DNA from: Hexactinellida sp. DTS-2022
Lineage: Eukaryota; Porifera; Hexactinellida
Reading direction: 5' to 3'
NCBI GenBank assembly: GCA_028753945.1
Contig: JAPNXP010000004.1
Coordinates: forward strand, 5,579,689 to 5,643,688
DNA length: 64,000 nucleotides
The notes under the pieces were generated by a model. It had not been told where the DNA came from and did not search any database. It worked only from the letters and a program-made list of their open reading frames with translations. Position numbers and translations under genes: made by a program. Below are positions 1-11,184 of this stretch, in pieces. The first letter of the stretch is position 1, and each line of letters starts with the position of its first letter.

Positions 1-3000
1 GCTAAGCTCCAGATTAACTGTACGGTTATTTCTGCCTCTCTGAGACCGGAAGTGGTTTCCGCCCGCAAGGAGCACGCCTGGTCCGTCGTGTTCGGACCCA
101 AGCGGGCCCAGTTCCAGACGCAGGTGTCGGCCGAGCCCTCCCAGCCCAGGTGGCACGACCAGGCCACTCTCAAGTGCCACTTTTCTGACGCCTTCTACTT
201 TAAGGTGATACATTGGTGTATTTAGACACCCGATAAACCCCCATTTTGTATTGCGTTTTAAAACAGACTAGTTATAGTATCAAATAAGTTATCACTCATT
301 ACAATTATTTTCATTTTAAATTAGATATTCCTTGTCAAAGATAAGCCTAAAAGTTAATCCATACTAGCTATCGACCATTGTACAGTTGAAACCGGTTTTA
401 CTAACCATTTCTTTTCAGATAAAAATAGTATTTAGAAAAATCCGATAGTTAGAAAACCCGATGAAAAATACTAGTTTAGTTGGAATTTCTTTCAAAAGAT
501 TGTATCACTAATAGTTAGAATACACCGGTTTCGCCTGTACTAGCTATCGACCATTGTATGATATCCCTTTGTATCACATTGTATCACTATTGTATCACCA
601 TTATATCACCTTTGTATCACCTTTATATCACCTTGTATCACCATGATATCACCTTGTATCCCATTTATATCACCCTGTATCACATTGTATTACTTTGTAT
701 CACCTTATATCACACTATATCACCTTTATATCACACTATATCACCTTTATATCACCTTTGTATCACCTTGTATCACGTTTGTATCACTTTGTATCCTTAA
801 GCTGAAAGACCGTAAGCAGACAGTGGGTAAGCACGAGACTAACGTGTCACAGCTGCCCCGCGCCAAGCACCCCGTCACCCTCTCCCTCTCCTCCAAACAG
901 GGGTGTGTAGGGGAGATAACCGTATCCTGTTGGGTGACTGGGTACCTGCCCCCCACGCACCCCACACACCAGACCAATGTGAGTACTGACTAACACCTCT
1001 CCTAATTATGGGTACAGTAGAACCTCGGTAATACTAACAGAGGTATTCCGATTCAAAAATCTTCTGTTCCGATTAGTGAATTCGTTCGGAATAGTGAAGT
1101 AATGCATTTTCTATGGGCATCTATAAATGAGAATCTCGATAATCCCAACCACACTTGTCAAACCTTGTTAATCCGCACTAAATATCTAGTGTACTCCTTA
1201 AAATACTTCCCTGATATTTATTTTTTATACTTCCATTGCAATTACTATTTTCCCCCACATTTATTAGAAGAATATTTTCGTTTCTCCTGTTCGGATTAGC
1301 GGGGTTCGGATTAGCGAGGGTGTACTGTATTAGGAAATCACGTTTATAGTAGCTCTCAATCTACCAGAGCCCCTCAAATACCACTGTATAATTTGTTGTA
1401 GCATATCCATGGTTTATACTAGTGTATCATACAGCGCCTCAATATACGATACAACAGTACTGACTAACACCTCTCCTAATTAGCATTAGCTGTTCATAGG
1501 TTATATCGGGAAAGGTGTTAACATATGCTATGTAACTTAGTTAGTAGGAACACCAGGGGACCGTCAAAATGTCTTCGTCTTATCCGGGCATTCGTATTAA
1601 CCGTGTCGTCGGTTCTACTGTAACTAACACCTCTCCTCATAACAGCTGTTCCTAGGTAATATCTAAGCTCCAGTCCCTGCCCCGTAAGCCCGTCTCGATG
1701 CGGCGCCCCTCCCACCTGGCGGCGGACGCTTCTGAGGCGCCCCTGTCCCCCCTGTCCCGCCCCCCCGCCCCCCTGACCACAGCGCACTCCGACTCCAATA
1801 TAGCCTGCAAGAAGAGGTGAGGTATAGGCACACATGGTACAGGTACTGTATTGTATAACTATTGCAATAAAGTGAGAAATTATATTTAAAAAATCTAAAA
1901 TTACAGCTGTGCCGACAGCATGTCCTATGAGTAAGAGAATATATATATATATATACAAAAAATCTAAAATTACAGCTGTGCCGACAGCATGTCCTATGAG
2001 TAAGAGAATATGTACACAAAAAATCTAAAATTATAGCTGTGCCGACAGCATGTCCCATGAGTAAGAGAATATATATATATATATACAAAAAATCTAAAAT
2101 TACAGCTGTGCCGACAGCATGTCCTTTGGAGCCACTTCCTGCAAGTGGTACAGTCTAAACCATTTTTTTCTAACCAATTCTTTGCATTGCAATAAGTAAG
2201 AAAAATATACAAAAAATCTAAAATTATAGCTGTGCCGACAGCATGTCCTTTGGAGCCATTTCCTTCATGTAGAGATGAGTACGTGGCTTAATGTAATTTT
2301 TATGACCCGGCGATAATTCGGGTGAATACGGTAACCAAAATAGAAATATTAAAAATTCAAGACAATTTTGACCCGGCGCTTATTCTAAGCAATACGGTTA
2401 CATAGCCTAGTTACCAGTATCTACTGATGGAATGCTTAGGTCAGCAGTAGTGTGGGACTCCAGAGAAACCATGGATTCCCCGCCTCCTCCCCACTCCACC
2501 TCTAATCTGATTGGCTCCCGCGCGGACTCGAGCAGCTCCCTCTCCTCGGGCTCCTCTCTGACGGAGAGTCTCCGGTCCCATCCCCCCTGCCACACCCCTA
2601 ATAGGGTCCCCACCCCCCAGGTCAGGGGCGTCAGGCCCCGGACCCTCAGGCTCGACAGGAGCACTCGGTACGTGTTAGTTCCGGTTATAGGATTACAACA
2701 ACAACAACAACAACAACAACAACAGTGTAGTATACAGCCATTTGTAAATATACGCTCCTAATCCTGGTCTGATCCAATTTTCATACGCCTAAATCACAAA
2801 TTAAATTAACGGTATAAGCCTGGATAATTCCTTGAACAACAATACTAGTACAATATACTCTGTTAATAGGAACACCAGGGGACCGTCTTAATATGTTCGT
2901 ATTAACCGGAGTCACTTGCATGAATTTGTATAGGCTATGGGAATTAAACCTTGTACTCCTTAACCGATATTTCCTTATCTGTGTTGTGTTCTTATTACAG

Positions 3001-5528
3001 TGGATGCCGGTTATAAGAACATCGTCGGGAACTGCATATAATGTTCTTATAACCGACATAAATTATACCCGGCATATACTGTAAGAGTCTACTATACATT
3101 CCATTGTAGCGTTTGGGTGACCGGGGAGCACCTGTGCCAGAGACAGTCCGACATCCTTGAGCTGCGCATCGGTCAGATCAGCTGCACTGAGTACGTGGAG
3201 TCAGCTGGCCCCTGCGAGATCCAGCTGTTAGTGCCAGCTCTCATGTATATGCCGGAGCACAAGGGACACGTGTTCCTGCACACACGACAGGGCACCTGCG
3301 AGGCGGCAGCCATACTGGTGTCCTTCCAACACGGTAGCGACAACAACAACAACAAGATAATAACAACAACAACAATAGTACAACAAGAATAATAACAACA
3401 ACAACAATAGTACAACAAGAATAATAACAACAACAACAATAGTCACAATAACACATCACAACGACATAACACAATAGCACAACAACAATAATAACAACAA
3501 CAACAGCATGATAACCATAATAACAACAACACAACAACACAACAATCAGGATTTTATCCAGGAGCAAGCATACGCGTATAAATTAGGATATGTCTTAAAA
3601 TCCCCATAGAGTAGTAGAGTAATACAAAACTAACCTTTTTGGCGTACAAAATTCATATTCTAGTGACCTTAGTACAGTTCTACTCTACTCCTGTTTAATA
3701 CCCTGACACACAACAACACAACAACAACAGGTGTGTCCCTAGGTGTCGGAGAGGGTCGGTTGGGCTCCTCGCGCCAGAGTATCGCCTCCTCTCCCAGCAG
3801 CTCAGCTGAGGATCTCAAGCTGAGGGCCTCTCTCTCTCTCCAGGGGCCCCCGAGGGAACAGCTGATCGGGCCTAACCAGGAACAGCTGATCCCAGAGGTA
3901 ACCGGGCTAGGGCCCCGTCAGGCCACCCTGCAAGGTAAACACACAAACACACACTCGTAAACACACTGGTAAACAAATTGGTAAACAAACTGGTAAACTC
4001 ACTCGTAAACACACATATACAAACTAGTAAACATACTAACTGGTAAACAAATTGGTAAACAAACTGGTAAACTCACTCGTAAACACACATATACAAACTA
4101 GTAAACATACTAACTGGTAAACAAACTGGTAAACACACAGGTAAACACACTCTTAAACAAACATATACACTCTGGTAAACAAACTAGTAAATACACTAGT
4201 AAATACACTAGTAAACACTCTCTTAAAAATAGACAAGTAAACACACAAACAAACAAACACACTAATTAACAATCTGATATACTTATAAGCAAAGTACAGT
4301 TCGTTTAATAACATTGCTCTAATTTCAAATTATTTTCAGTCTTAGCAAGCAAATTTAATGAAAAATGGAAATGCTATTTGCTGTACCCGAACACCACTAT
4401 AATAATCAAACTTATGAGCGAACAAACGAACAACCAAACAACCAACAACAACAACAACAACAACACCACTCACTCTCTCTCTCTCTTCTAGGAGGGGTCC
4501 ACATAACGCTCCGGGGTAACTACCTGGGTGCCAGCAGAGAGGACGTGTCCCGCGTGGGGGTGGCAGGGGTAGACTGTACCCCCTCCCTAGAGTACTACTC
4601 CTGCTATAAGATAGTGATCACATGCCCCCCTGTCCCATTCCCGTGCTCCGGTCCAGTTGTCGTGGAGACGGCCTCCGGAGGGGTGGGGGTGTCAGGAATG
4701 CAATTCTCGTATGTGGATGAGGACACCCTGGGGCCCAAGGTAGGTGTTAGAATGTGATTAATCCTCCTCTGTATAAGGGTACCAACCTGGGGACTTTGGG
4801 AGGACTTTTGGGGATCGCGAATTTTTAATTAAAAATTTTTTATATTGAGATATTTTGTATTAATAATCATTTCTTGTGAGCAAATAGTAATACAGGTTTA
4901 ATATGTAGTTTGCTCTTTTCTGTCATAATCAAAAAAGTTTGGACCACTGCTGTATATAGGTGTTATAATGTGATTAATCGCTGTGTTCCCATTACCCCTC
5001 AGGAGTACCTGGCGGGCAAGTCCCCGAATCGCCCCCTCCGCTCCAAGCCCCCCTCCCAACCTAACGAACAGCTGATCAGACAGATAGCAGAGCTGCAGAC
5101 CTCCAACCAACAGAACAGAGTACACATACAGGGACAGGGAGAGGAGGTATAGTAGTATAGTGTTAGTTATAGTGTTGTTGTGTTGTTGTTGTGTTGTGTT
5201 GTTGTGTTGTTGTGTTGTTGTTGTGTTGTGTTGTTGTGTTGTGTTGTCAGGTTTGTCAAAATTCAGGTCATGATCTGACCTGACTTGAGTTAACAATAAC
5301 GGAACTTTTGACAAGGTTGTTGTTGTTGTTGTTGTTGTTGATGATAATTATAATTGTTATGCTATTGTTGTTGTTATTATATTTGTTGTTGTTATTATGA
5401 TTATATTTGTTGTTATTATATTTGTTGTTGTTGTTGTTGTGTAGATAAGAAGGCTCCAGGAGTACATTGACAAACTTGTGGTCAGAATAATGGAACGGAG
5501 TCCAGAGCTATTAATGGCAGACAGCTAA
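1..5528 (+). CDS. Rab11-FIP-like protein with C2, two IPT/TIG domains and C-terminal Rab-binding helix (5' end outside window)
   Basis: Nine exons can be joined in phase: 1-204, 802-978, 1668-1816, 2440-2667, 3110-3333, 3731-3934, 4492-4739, 5003-5146 and 5445-5528 (TAA). They give 553 visible residues. Residues about 10-120 read as a C2 beta-sandwich. Exons 3-4 are Ser/Pro-rich linker. Exon 5 (VTGEHL...) and exon 7 (GGVHITLRGNYLG) each read as an IPT/TIG Ig-like fold; the second resembles the Sec5 TIG domain. The last exons are helical and end in QEYIDKLVVRIMERSPELL, matching the Rab11-FIP Rab-binding domain pattern YIDxLxVRIME. Class I FIPs are known to pair a C2 domain with this helix and to recruit Rab11 to recycling endosomes. 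TIG domains in such a protein are, as far as I know, unusual. The exon 3 start could instead be 1656. The start codon is outside the window. Confidence 0.72.
544..796. repeat. TATCAC minisatellite in FIP-like intron 1
   Basis: About twenty irregular 10-12 bp units of the form TGTATCACCTT or TATATCACC run to the acceptor of exon 2. They give spurious open frames rich in Ile, Thr, Leu and Tyr. They are intronic. Confidence 0.85.
1015..1327. mobile_element. MITE, CAGT-ended, CTCGGTAAT type
   Basis: A 313-bp element begins CAGTAGAACCTCGGTAATAC and ends in the inverted counterpart (GATTAGCGAGGGTGTACTG). TA lies on each side. CAGT ends with TA target duplications fit Tc1/mariner/pogo-type non-autonomous elements. 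It lies in FIP-like intron 2. Confidence 0.7.
1887..2265. repeat. Imperfect tandem repeat, units of about 60-130 bp, five copies
   Basis: Five copies share the core AATCTAAAATTACAGCTGTG followed by CCGACAGCATGTCC (starts near 1893, 1960, 2020, 2090 and 2215). Two spacers contain (TA)n. A lone fragment of the same core recurs near 29963 in a myosin V intron, so the unit is also dispersed. Confidence 0.8.
2724..2850. mobile_element. Dispersed repeat, CGCTCCTAATCC family, copy 1
   Basis: Contains the family marks ATTTGTAAATA, CGCTCCTAATCCTGGTCTGA and CATACGCCTAAATCAC. It sits in FIP-like intron 4, after an (ACA)n run at 2697-2723. Confidence 0.65.
2998..3083. mobile_element. MITE, CCGGTTATAAGAACA family, copy 1
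   Basis: An 86-bp palindromic element runs from CAGTGGATGCCGGTTATAAG to GGCATATACTG, with the central mark TCGGGAACTGCA. It ends only 26 bp before the exon 5 acceptor. Confidence 0.8.
3346..3545. repeat. (CAA)n/(TAA)n microsatellite in FIP-like intron 5
   Basis: Roughly 200 bp of CAA and TAA triplets, with near-identical internal blocks of about 45 bp (ATAATAACAACAACAACAAT). The reverse strand yields meaningless Leu/Val/Cys-rich frames. Confidence 0.95.
3935..4262. repeat. GGTAAACA minisatellite in FIP-like intron 6
   Basis: Units of about 12 bp (ACTGGTAAACAA) are organised into a duplicated block of about 70 bp (near 3975-4045 and 4045-4115). Every unit contains GGTAAAC, the same sequence as the authentic exon 6 donor at 3935, so the repeat probably grew from the splice donor. 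Confidence 0.85.
5165..5443. repeat. (GTT)n-rich intron 8 of the FIP-like gene
   Basis: GTT/GTG/ATT triplet runs fill the intron up to the acceptor GTAG at 5441-5444. Similar arrays abut acceptors in several other genes of the window. Confidence 0.9.
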
Positions 5529-5645
5529 CAGCAGCAGATTCTCATTAATTATATTCACTTAAGTTTCAGTTCTATTCAGTTCTTATGCGACAGAGATGTG
5601 TGTTATTCTTGATAATTGCAATTGGTTCCAGTTTGGTAGTATTTT

Positions 5646-5651
5646 AATAAA
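5646..5651 (+). promoter_or_regulatory. Poly(A) signal AATAAA of the FIP-like gene
   Basis: A canonical AATAAA lies 118 bp after the stop codon. Confidence 0.7.
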
Positions 5652-5705
5652 TAGCTTGTTTGACAGATTAATTCCGGTTATTAATGTCAGTATTCAAACT
5701 CGATT

Positions 5706-5867
5706 ACAGTAGATGCCGGTTATAAGAACATACCGGTTATAAGAACATGCCGATTATAAGAACATTATACTGGAAAACGGTTGCCATATACCCCTATATA
5801 ATTATGCCGGTTATAAGAACATTATATGCAGTTCCCGACGATGTTCTTATAACCGGCATCCACTGTA
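5706..5867. mobile_element. MITE, CCGGTTATAAGAACA family, copy 2
   Basis: A longer relative (162 bp) with the CCGGTTATAAGAACA end motif repeated three times at the left and a single inverted copy ending GGCATCCACTG. It lies 80 bp upstream of the next gene. Confidence 0.8.
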
Positions 5868-5947
5868 TTATACTGATTACACGTTATACCTTGACGACAA
5901 CTTGGCTCAAATGGAATCCCAGTATTATTACAGCTCTACAGTTTAGA

Positions 5948-7181
5948 ATGCTATCTAGCTACCTACTCCTCCTCCTCCTAACCAATCACATCCCAGAGAT
6001 CAGCTGTACCACTACCATGCCACCCTGCACTTGGAGGTACCAATGGAGCGACACCTCTGATCTGACCACTTATCTGCCACCCCGCAACACCTCGTGCCAC
6101 CTGTACTTCTCAGACATGCTATCTCTAGTTAACGCGGACCCTACTACACATATGCTGTACAAGGTTAATACGCAAACCGAGTTTGACAACTGTAACTCCG
6201 CATCCCCAGTCCATGATGTCAGTATAGCGCCAGGAACAGTGTTCACAGTAACCATTAATATGGGCGTGTTCCAATTGAGTGTAAGTTGTATGTTATAATG
6301 TTATAATGTTATAATGTTATGGTGGTGGAATGGTTCGAATAACCAAATTCGGAAATAGTTCGAATAACCAATTTTGAAATGACTCGATTAACCAAATTGG
6401 GAAATACAGTCAACTCCGCTTAATAGAGTCACCTCGGGACCAGGTTGCTTTGACCCGATTAAGCGGATAATCTATTAAGCGGAGTTTACTGTAGTTCGAA
6501 TTTAGTGTTGCTAGACCATGGATATGGGAAAACCAGGCTTGAATCCATGGTCCAACAATACTAAAAGGAGAGTCGTACTATTTCCTATTTTGGATCGAAC
6601 TATTTCCTATTTTGGCTCGAATATTTCCTATTTTGGAAAGTCGAACCATTTCCGCTATTCCATGACAACGTGTATGTGTGATAGGAATTGTATTCCCTTA
6701 GGCGCTGTCTAGAGTTTATATGATAAGCGAGGTGTACAACGGGGGCTGTCTACAGCTGGAATTCTTTATAAACGTCGACACGTTCAGAGACTGTGACATA
6801 ACTACTAATACGGAAGGATCGTGTATGGTTCCACGTGATACTAATGCTACTAATGCTACTACTATGCCCACTAATACCAATATGCCCACCAATAGCACTA
6901 ATGGTACCATGGCTACCAATATGCCCACACAGGTGCCGTTACCACAAACAGGTCAGGCTATTAGTGGGGGTGAGATACTCCTCGGGATTCTCTGCTTTAT
7001 TCTGGCGCTACTCGATATAGGCGCAACGGGGGTGTTGGTGTTGGTGTGTGTGTATCTGCCCTCTGAGAAGAGGTGGTCCTGTGAGATCACCAGGGGGGGC
7101 AAGGGAAGGGGGACAGGGGACAGGGGGACAGAATTGAAAGAGGGGAAGTTCGCCAGTTGGAGACAAAAGATGGCACTTTAA
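5948..7181 (+). CDS. Novel tandem membrane-protein family, member 1
   Basis: Two phase-0 exons, 5948-6280 and 6732-7181, encode 260 aa. The start was chosen because it opens a clear signal peptide (MLSSYLLLLLL). The ectodomain has CTWRYQW, YLPP, CHLYFSDMLSLVN and, after the intron, GGCLQLEFF with spaced cysteines. A Thr/Asn-rich mucin-like stalk with many NxT sites follows. One transmembrane helix (GEILLGILCFILALLDIGATG) leads to a short basic tail. I do not recognise the domain. Two paralogues follow directly on the same strand. This member carries one domain copy; the others carry two. The exact acceptor of exon 2 is the least certain point. A cell-surface receptor or adhesion role is inference from topology only. 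Confidence 0.7.
6407..6491. mobile_element. MITE, CTTAATAGAGTCA family, copy 1
   Basis: An 85-bp palindromic element with ends CAGTCAACTCCGCTTAATAG and CTATTAAGCGGAGTTTACTG, flanked by TA. It is inserted in the single intron of the first family member. Confidence 0.85.
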
Positions 7182-7370
7182 CTAATTGTCTTATTTTGTT
7201 ACTATTTATAGATATTCTATTCCTACTCACTTATTTGATAGATTTGTACCAAAAATAGAATTGTGTTATACACTTTGTGCATTAATTATACCCCAGTTAC
7301 CCTAACAACTGATATCCTATCAGGAATGCAGACTATACAGCACTAACCATGTATTATATGGAACTAACTA

Positions 7371-7539
7371 CAGTAGAACCTCGTTAGTACGAACACGGTT
7401 AATACGAATTTCCGGATAAGACGAACAAACAGTTCCACAAAATCAGGTCCCTACAATGGCTATTCAATGGGTATTACTCCGTTTAATACGAACATCTTTT
7501 ACTGTCCGTTGGTGTTTGTACTAAAGAGGTTCTATTGTG
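7371..7539. mobile_element. MITE, CAGTAGAACCTCGTTAGTAC type
   Basis: Begins CAGTAGAACCTCGTTAGTAC and ends with the inverted form (GTACTAAAGAGGTTCTATTG). It lies between family members 1 and 2. The 3' end is decayed. Confidence 0.65.
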
Positions 7540-7726
7540 TAATATGGAACTAACTAATTCATGGTTCCTATTCAGGCTATTGTGGCGCGTGAATAATAGG
7601 AATCCCCGCTTTGTTATGTGCGCTGAACAATGCATTCCATCTCTCCATAGCAACGCATTAGAAGCCTAATAACCAGATTATTATCTGCTTATAGAAAATA
7701 AGATTTCTTATAGTTAGTCTGATAAA

Positions 7727-8636
7727 ATGAAATATAAGTCTGTTATAGCTCTGCTGGTGCCACTTCTCTGTGCCACCCAGGACACAACCCAGCCACCTTG
7801 CGACTGGAGGTTCCTGTGGCCCTCAGGGGGCGCGGACACCTCGGGGGGGTACCTGCCCCCAAACACCACTCAGTGCCACCTCTACTTCTCTGACACCTTA
7901 ACTCTTGTCAACACGGGACCAGCTGAGAGGTCTATTTATAGACTCGCCTCTCAGGCTGGCTTTAACAGCTGTGACATAAGTCAGCTGTTTCCGGGCGCCA
8001 GGAGCGTATCGGTGCCAGCTGGGGGCGCGTACTCTCTCACGCTCTCACGAGGGAGTAGCAACCCATGGGACTTCTTGGTATGTGCCTATAGTCCGGTTAT
8101 AATACCGAGTTATAGTAGAACCATTTATAACCGAGTATTAGTAGAACCTCGTTAGTAGGAACTGTATACTGTGTATGCTGTGAGTACAGTCGAATTCGGG
8201 TTTTCTAACCAATTCTTTGTATGGGAATAAAGTAATAAAATCCGATAGTTAGAATAAACCAATTTCAAATAAAACAAAATTAGAATTTCTTACACATTTA
8301 GAATACGTGTAGATAGTTTGTTAAAAAAAACCGGTGTTAGAAAAACCCGGTTTCGACTCTGTTAAAACAGGAACACCAGGGGAATGTCTTAATATCCGGA
8401 AATTCGTACTAACGAGGTTCTACTGTACTGTATAGAACAGTTATATAACAGAGTTACTACACTATGTAAGCTATGGGTTATGGGTACCTACTTGTGTGTA
8501 GTTGTTGGACTCTGTGTACCTCGTGTCCCCTGGAGAGGGGGGGTGTCTCCAGCTGGCTTTCTTTGTGTCCTCCGACACCTCCAGGGACTGCTCCATTACA
8601 CACGGGGGCGGCGCCTGCTATGTCCCATTCCCACAG

Positions 8637-8671
<35 letters not shown>

Positions 8672-9676
8672 ATCAACATACAGTGCTACTAACTCAGATA
8701 TCTCGAACGGAAATAACGAAGTTAGTTTGTCGAACCGAAGTTGTGAGGATTCCTGCATCCCTCACATTCCTGGGAATAATATAACATTCCATAACACCGA
8801 TGCTGTAACCAGGCACGTGTATCTCCTTAGCAACTACTCTGGCGCGTTGGAATGCGACCCGGCCCTGGCGCAGGCGGGGAATATAACTCTCCCGCCCAAT
8901 AGCTCAGTTAGCTTCCGTTTGGGACAATTAAAACCATGGATACTTAAGGTGAGTTCTTATCAGTGCCCCAAAAAATGAAATTTTGTTGGCGACTAATTAA
9001 GCCACCACCTCACTTTTTCTGTGCCGACTATACTATACTATAGTGGCCCAGTTCTGATGTTAATGCCTTGTTATATTATTTATCCGTAATTCCGTATCCT
9101 CTCCACAGAGAGTTGGCACAAATATAATTTTAGATTTTTCTGGAGGATAAAGAATAAACAATGGCCGGTTTAACAAACCACTGATGCCGTAAAACAACAC
9201 TAATATTAGTAACAAATAATGCAGCGATAAATATAATCAAATAATCCACAATTTATAGTGATTATTTAAGCCACCAAAAAGCAAAAGCAAAATTTGGTAG
9301 CTTAATTAAGAAGGATTTTTGCCAAAACTACATAATTTGTCGAGCACTGCTTCTTATAAGGGAATTGTTATTATTACAAATCTATTTATAGATTGATCGC
9401 GTCATGTTCCTGTTGGTCACAAGTGGGGACGCCTTATGTTCCTGTCGGATAATAACAGTCACGCCCTTCTCTTGTTCCGGAACTAACACCTCAGATGGTT
9501 CCTATTTATATGCATACTTCGTGTCAGCACTAGCTGCCGCTATCGTGGTTACCGTACTGGCGATAGGAATGTGTGTAACGCTAGCTTATCTTACAGAAAA
9601 GAGAAAAAAAATTTCGTTGCAGAGCAAATCAGCTGATCGTCCTCCGAAGAATAATCTGGAATTTATACTGGATTAA
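7727..9676 (+). CDS. Novel tandem membrane-protein family, member 2 (two domain copies)
   Basis: Three exons, 7727-8077, 8502-8948 and 9392-9676, all joined in phase 0, give 360 aa. A signal peptide (MKYKSVIALLVPLLCA) precedes the first domain copy: CDWRFLW, YLPP, CHLYFSDTLTLVNTG, then after intron 1 GGCLQLAFFV and CYVP. A poly-Thr stretch encoded by a (CAA)n-like run separates a second copy (CEDSCIP, HVYLLSNYSG, LPPNSSVSF), which is again split by a phase-0 intron just after a PWxL motif. A transmembrane helix near residues 310-335 leads to a basic cytoplasmic tail. The intron recurs at the same place in both copies, so the domain was duplicated with its intron. Function is unknown. Confidence 0.72.
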
Positions 9677-9900
9677 CACTTATCATTGTTGTTGTTGTTG
9701 TTTTCCCATTAAATGCCATCTAGTTGCTACGATACTCAGATAAAATATTCTGCGCGCCTAGATTAAGTTTGAGCGCTCACACGCGCCTAAAATACTCAAT
9801 TAGTATTACGGCTATGGGAGAATTTAACAATTTTCGCGCGCCTATAAAGTTACCTTTCAAATTACGCGCCTGTATGAAACCCTGTTACGACGGTAGGATT

Positions 9901-11125
9901 ATGCATAGCGCGCTCCTGCTATTCATTCTGTGTGTGCCGGTATGCGTACCGGTCTGCCGCTGGCGGTGGGAATGGAGCTTCGGTAACCCGGTCCCGCCCG
10001 CTTATCTGCCCCCCCTCTCCCCCGCCTGTCTCCTCAGCCAATCAGACTCCGTGTTCCTCTCTAACTCGGGGACCCGACCCATGGGACTATTCCGCGTAAA
10101 CGCGACCGCAGCGCTCAGCTGCGACACCAGCCAGCTGATTGGTCAGCCGCTAACTCTCCCGCCCAACTCGACCACGCAGCTCAATGTATCACATAGCAAC
10201 CAGGTTGTCATAAGGAATGCGACTAGCTCCGATTAACCGTGTCTTTAGGAGTCAGCTGTTCATCTGGTTAGCCAATCAGAACGCGGGGATTGTCTGAGAC
10301 TCGCCTTCTCGCTGACCAATCAGACGCTAGCCAGCTGCGACCCTCCCATAGAGTGTGTCCGGACGGTCCCCTGTTTCCGCGCCCTCCCCCTCCCCCTCCT
10401 GAGCCCCCCCGGGCCCTGCCAGCTGTCCCCTGGGGACTGGATTGTGGCACAGAACCAGGGCGACACTACTCGGAACCTCTCACACCTCAGTAGCGCCAGC
10501 TGTTATTCTAATTATAGCATCAAACTGGAACCAAACGCATCTGCCCTCCTGCCGCCCTCCCACATTCCTCAGGTTGCTATGCTGATTAGCTATTATTAAC
10601 AACCCATATCAGTAATCCCAACTCTGTTCTTATATAATAACATTATTGTTGTTGTTGTTGTTATTATTATTGTTTACTCAGACAGGCGCTCTACTCCTAT
10701 CGGACTCTCCCAGCTGTGATTACATTACGGTCTCACTTATCCCTGTCCCCTGTGTGCCGCTCCTCTGTCCCCCTATGTCCCTCCCGGCCCCCTACGGCCC
10801 CCTGACACCTCTGGCTGTCTCTCTCCTCTCTCTCCTAATCCTATTAGCGGGCCTATCGGTCCTGCTGGCCCTCTGTCTCCGCAAGAAGCAGCGCATCTCC
10901 CAGGAAGACCCCGCGCCCCCTCCCGGCGAGCTCACCGGTCGCTACGAGATGAAGCCCCAGGGAAAGCTGGCCCCACAGCCGGAAGTTAAGACCCGCAATA
11001 AGAAGACCGTGCCACCTGCGGCACTTGACACCTCTCCCGCGCCACCTGAGGAACCCGTGCGACGGTCGGTTGTCTTAGAACAGCGGTCCTCCCAGTTCTC
11101 GGAACTGCTATCCAAGTTTAGCTAA
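9901..11125 (+). CDS. Novel tandem membrane-protein family, member 3 (two domain copies, long tail)
   Basis: Exons 9901-10203, 10249-10572 and 10682-11125, all phase 0, give 356 aa. I chose the start at 9901 because a signal peptide begins there (MHSALLLFILCVPVC); an in-frame upstream extension to 9724 is derived from repeat-like sequence. The ectodomain repeats the family pattern: CRWRWEW, YLPP, SNSGT, CDTSQL, LPPNSTTQL, then GDCLRLAF with four cysteines, and a second degenerate copy. One transmembrane helix (LAVSLLSLLILLAGLSVLLAL) is followed by a tail of about 95 residues with one Tyr (RYEMKP) and a Ser/Gln-rich end. This is the only member with a long cytoplasmic tail, so it is the best signalling candidate; that is inference. 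Intron 1 is only 45 nt. Confidence 0.72.
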
Positions 11126-11128
11126 CTA

Positions 11129-11144
11129 TTTATTATTATTTATT
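11129..11144 (-). promoter_or_regulatory. Two AATAAA poly(A) signals for LZIC
   Basis: The minus strand has AATAAA at 11134-11129 and 11144-11139, within 60 bp after the LZIC stop. They lie in the 59-bp gap to the convergent gene at 11125. Confidence 0.6.
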
Positions 11145-11184
11145 ATTGTTTGTTTATTATCTGTTTATCCAATACATACATATA

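Noticed and set aside
4492-4739. Assigning the first gene to exocyst Sec5 because of its TIG domain
   Set aside because: Sec5 lacks a C2 domain and a Rab11-FIP helix and continues with a long helical body; this gene ends 60 residues after the TIG domain region with the FIP motif.
9724-9900. N-terminal extension of family member 3 to 9724
   Set aside because: It would bury the signal peptide, and its sequence (GCGCGCC, ACGCGCCTAAAATAC) resembles a dispersed repeat.
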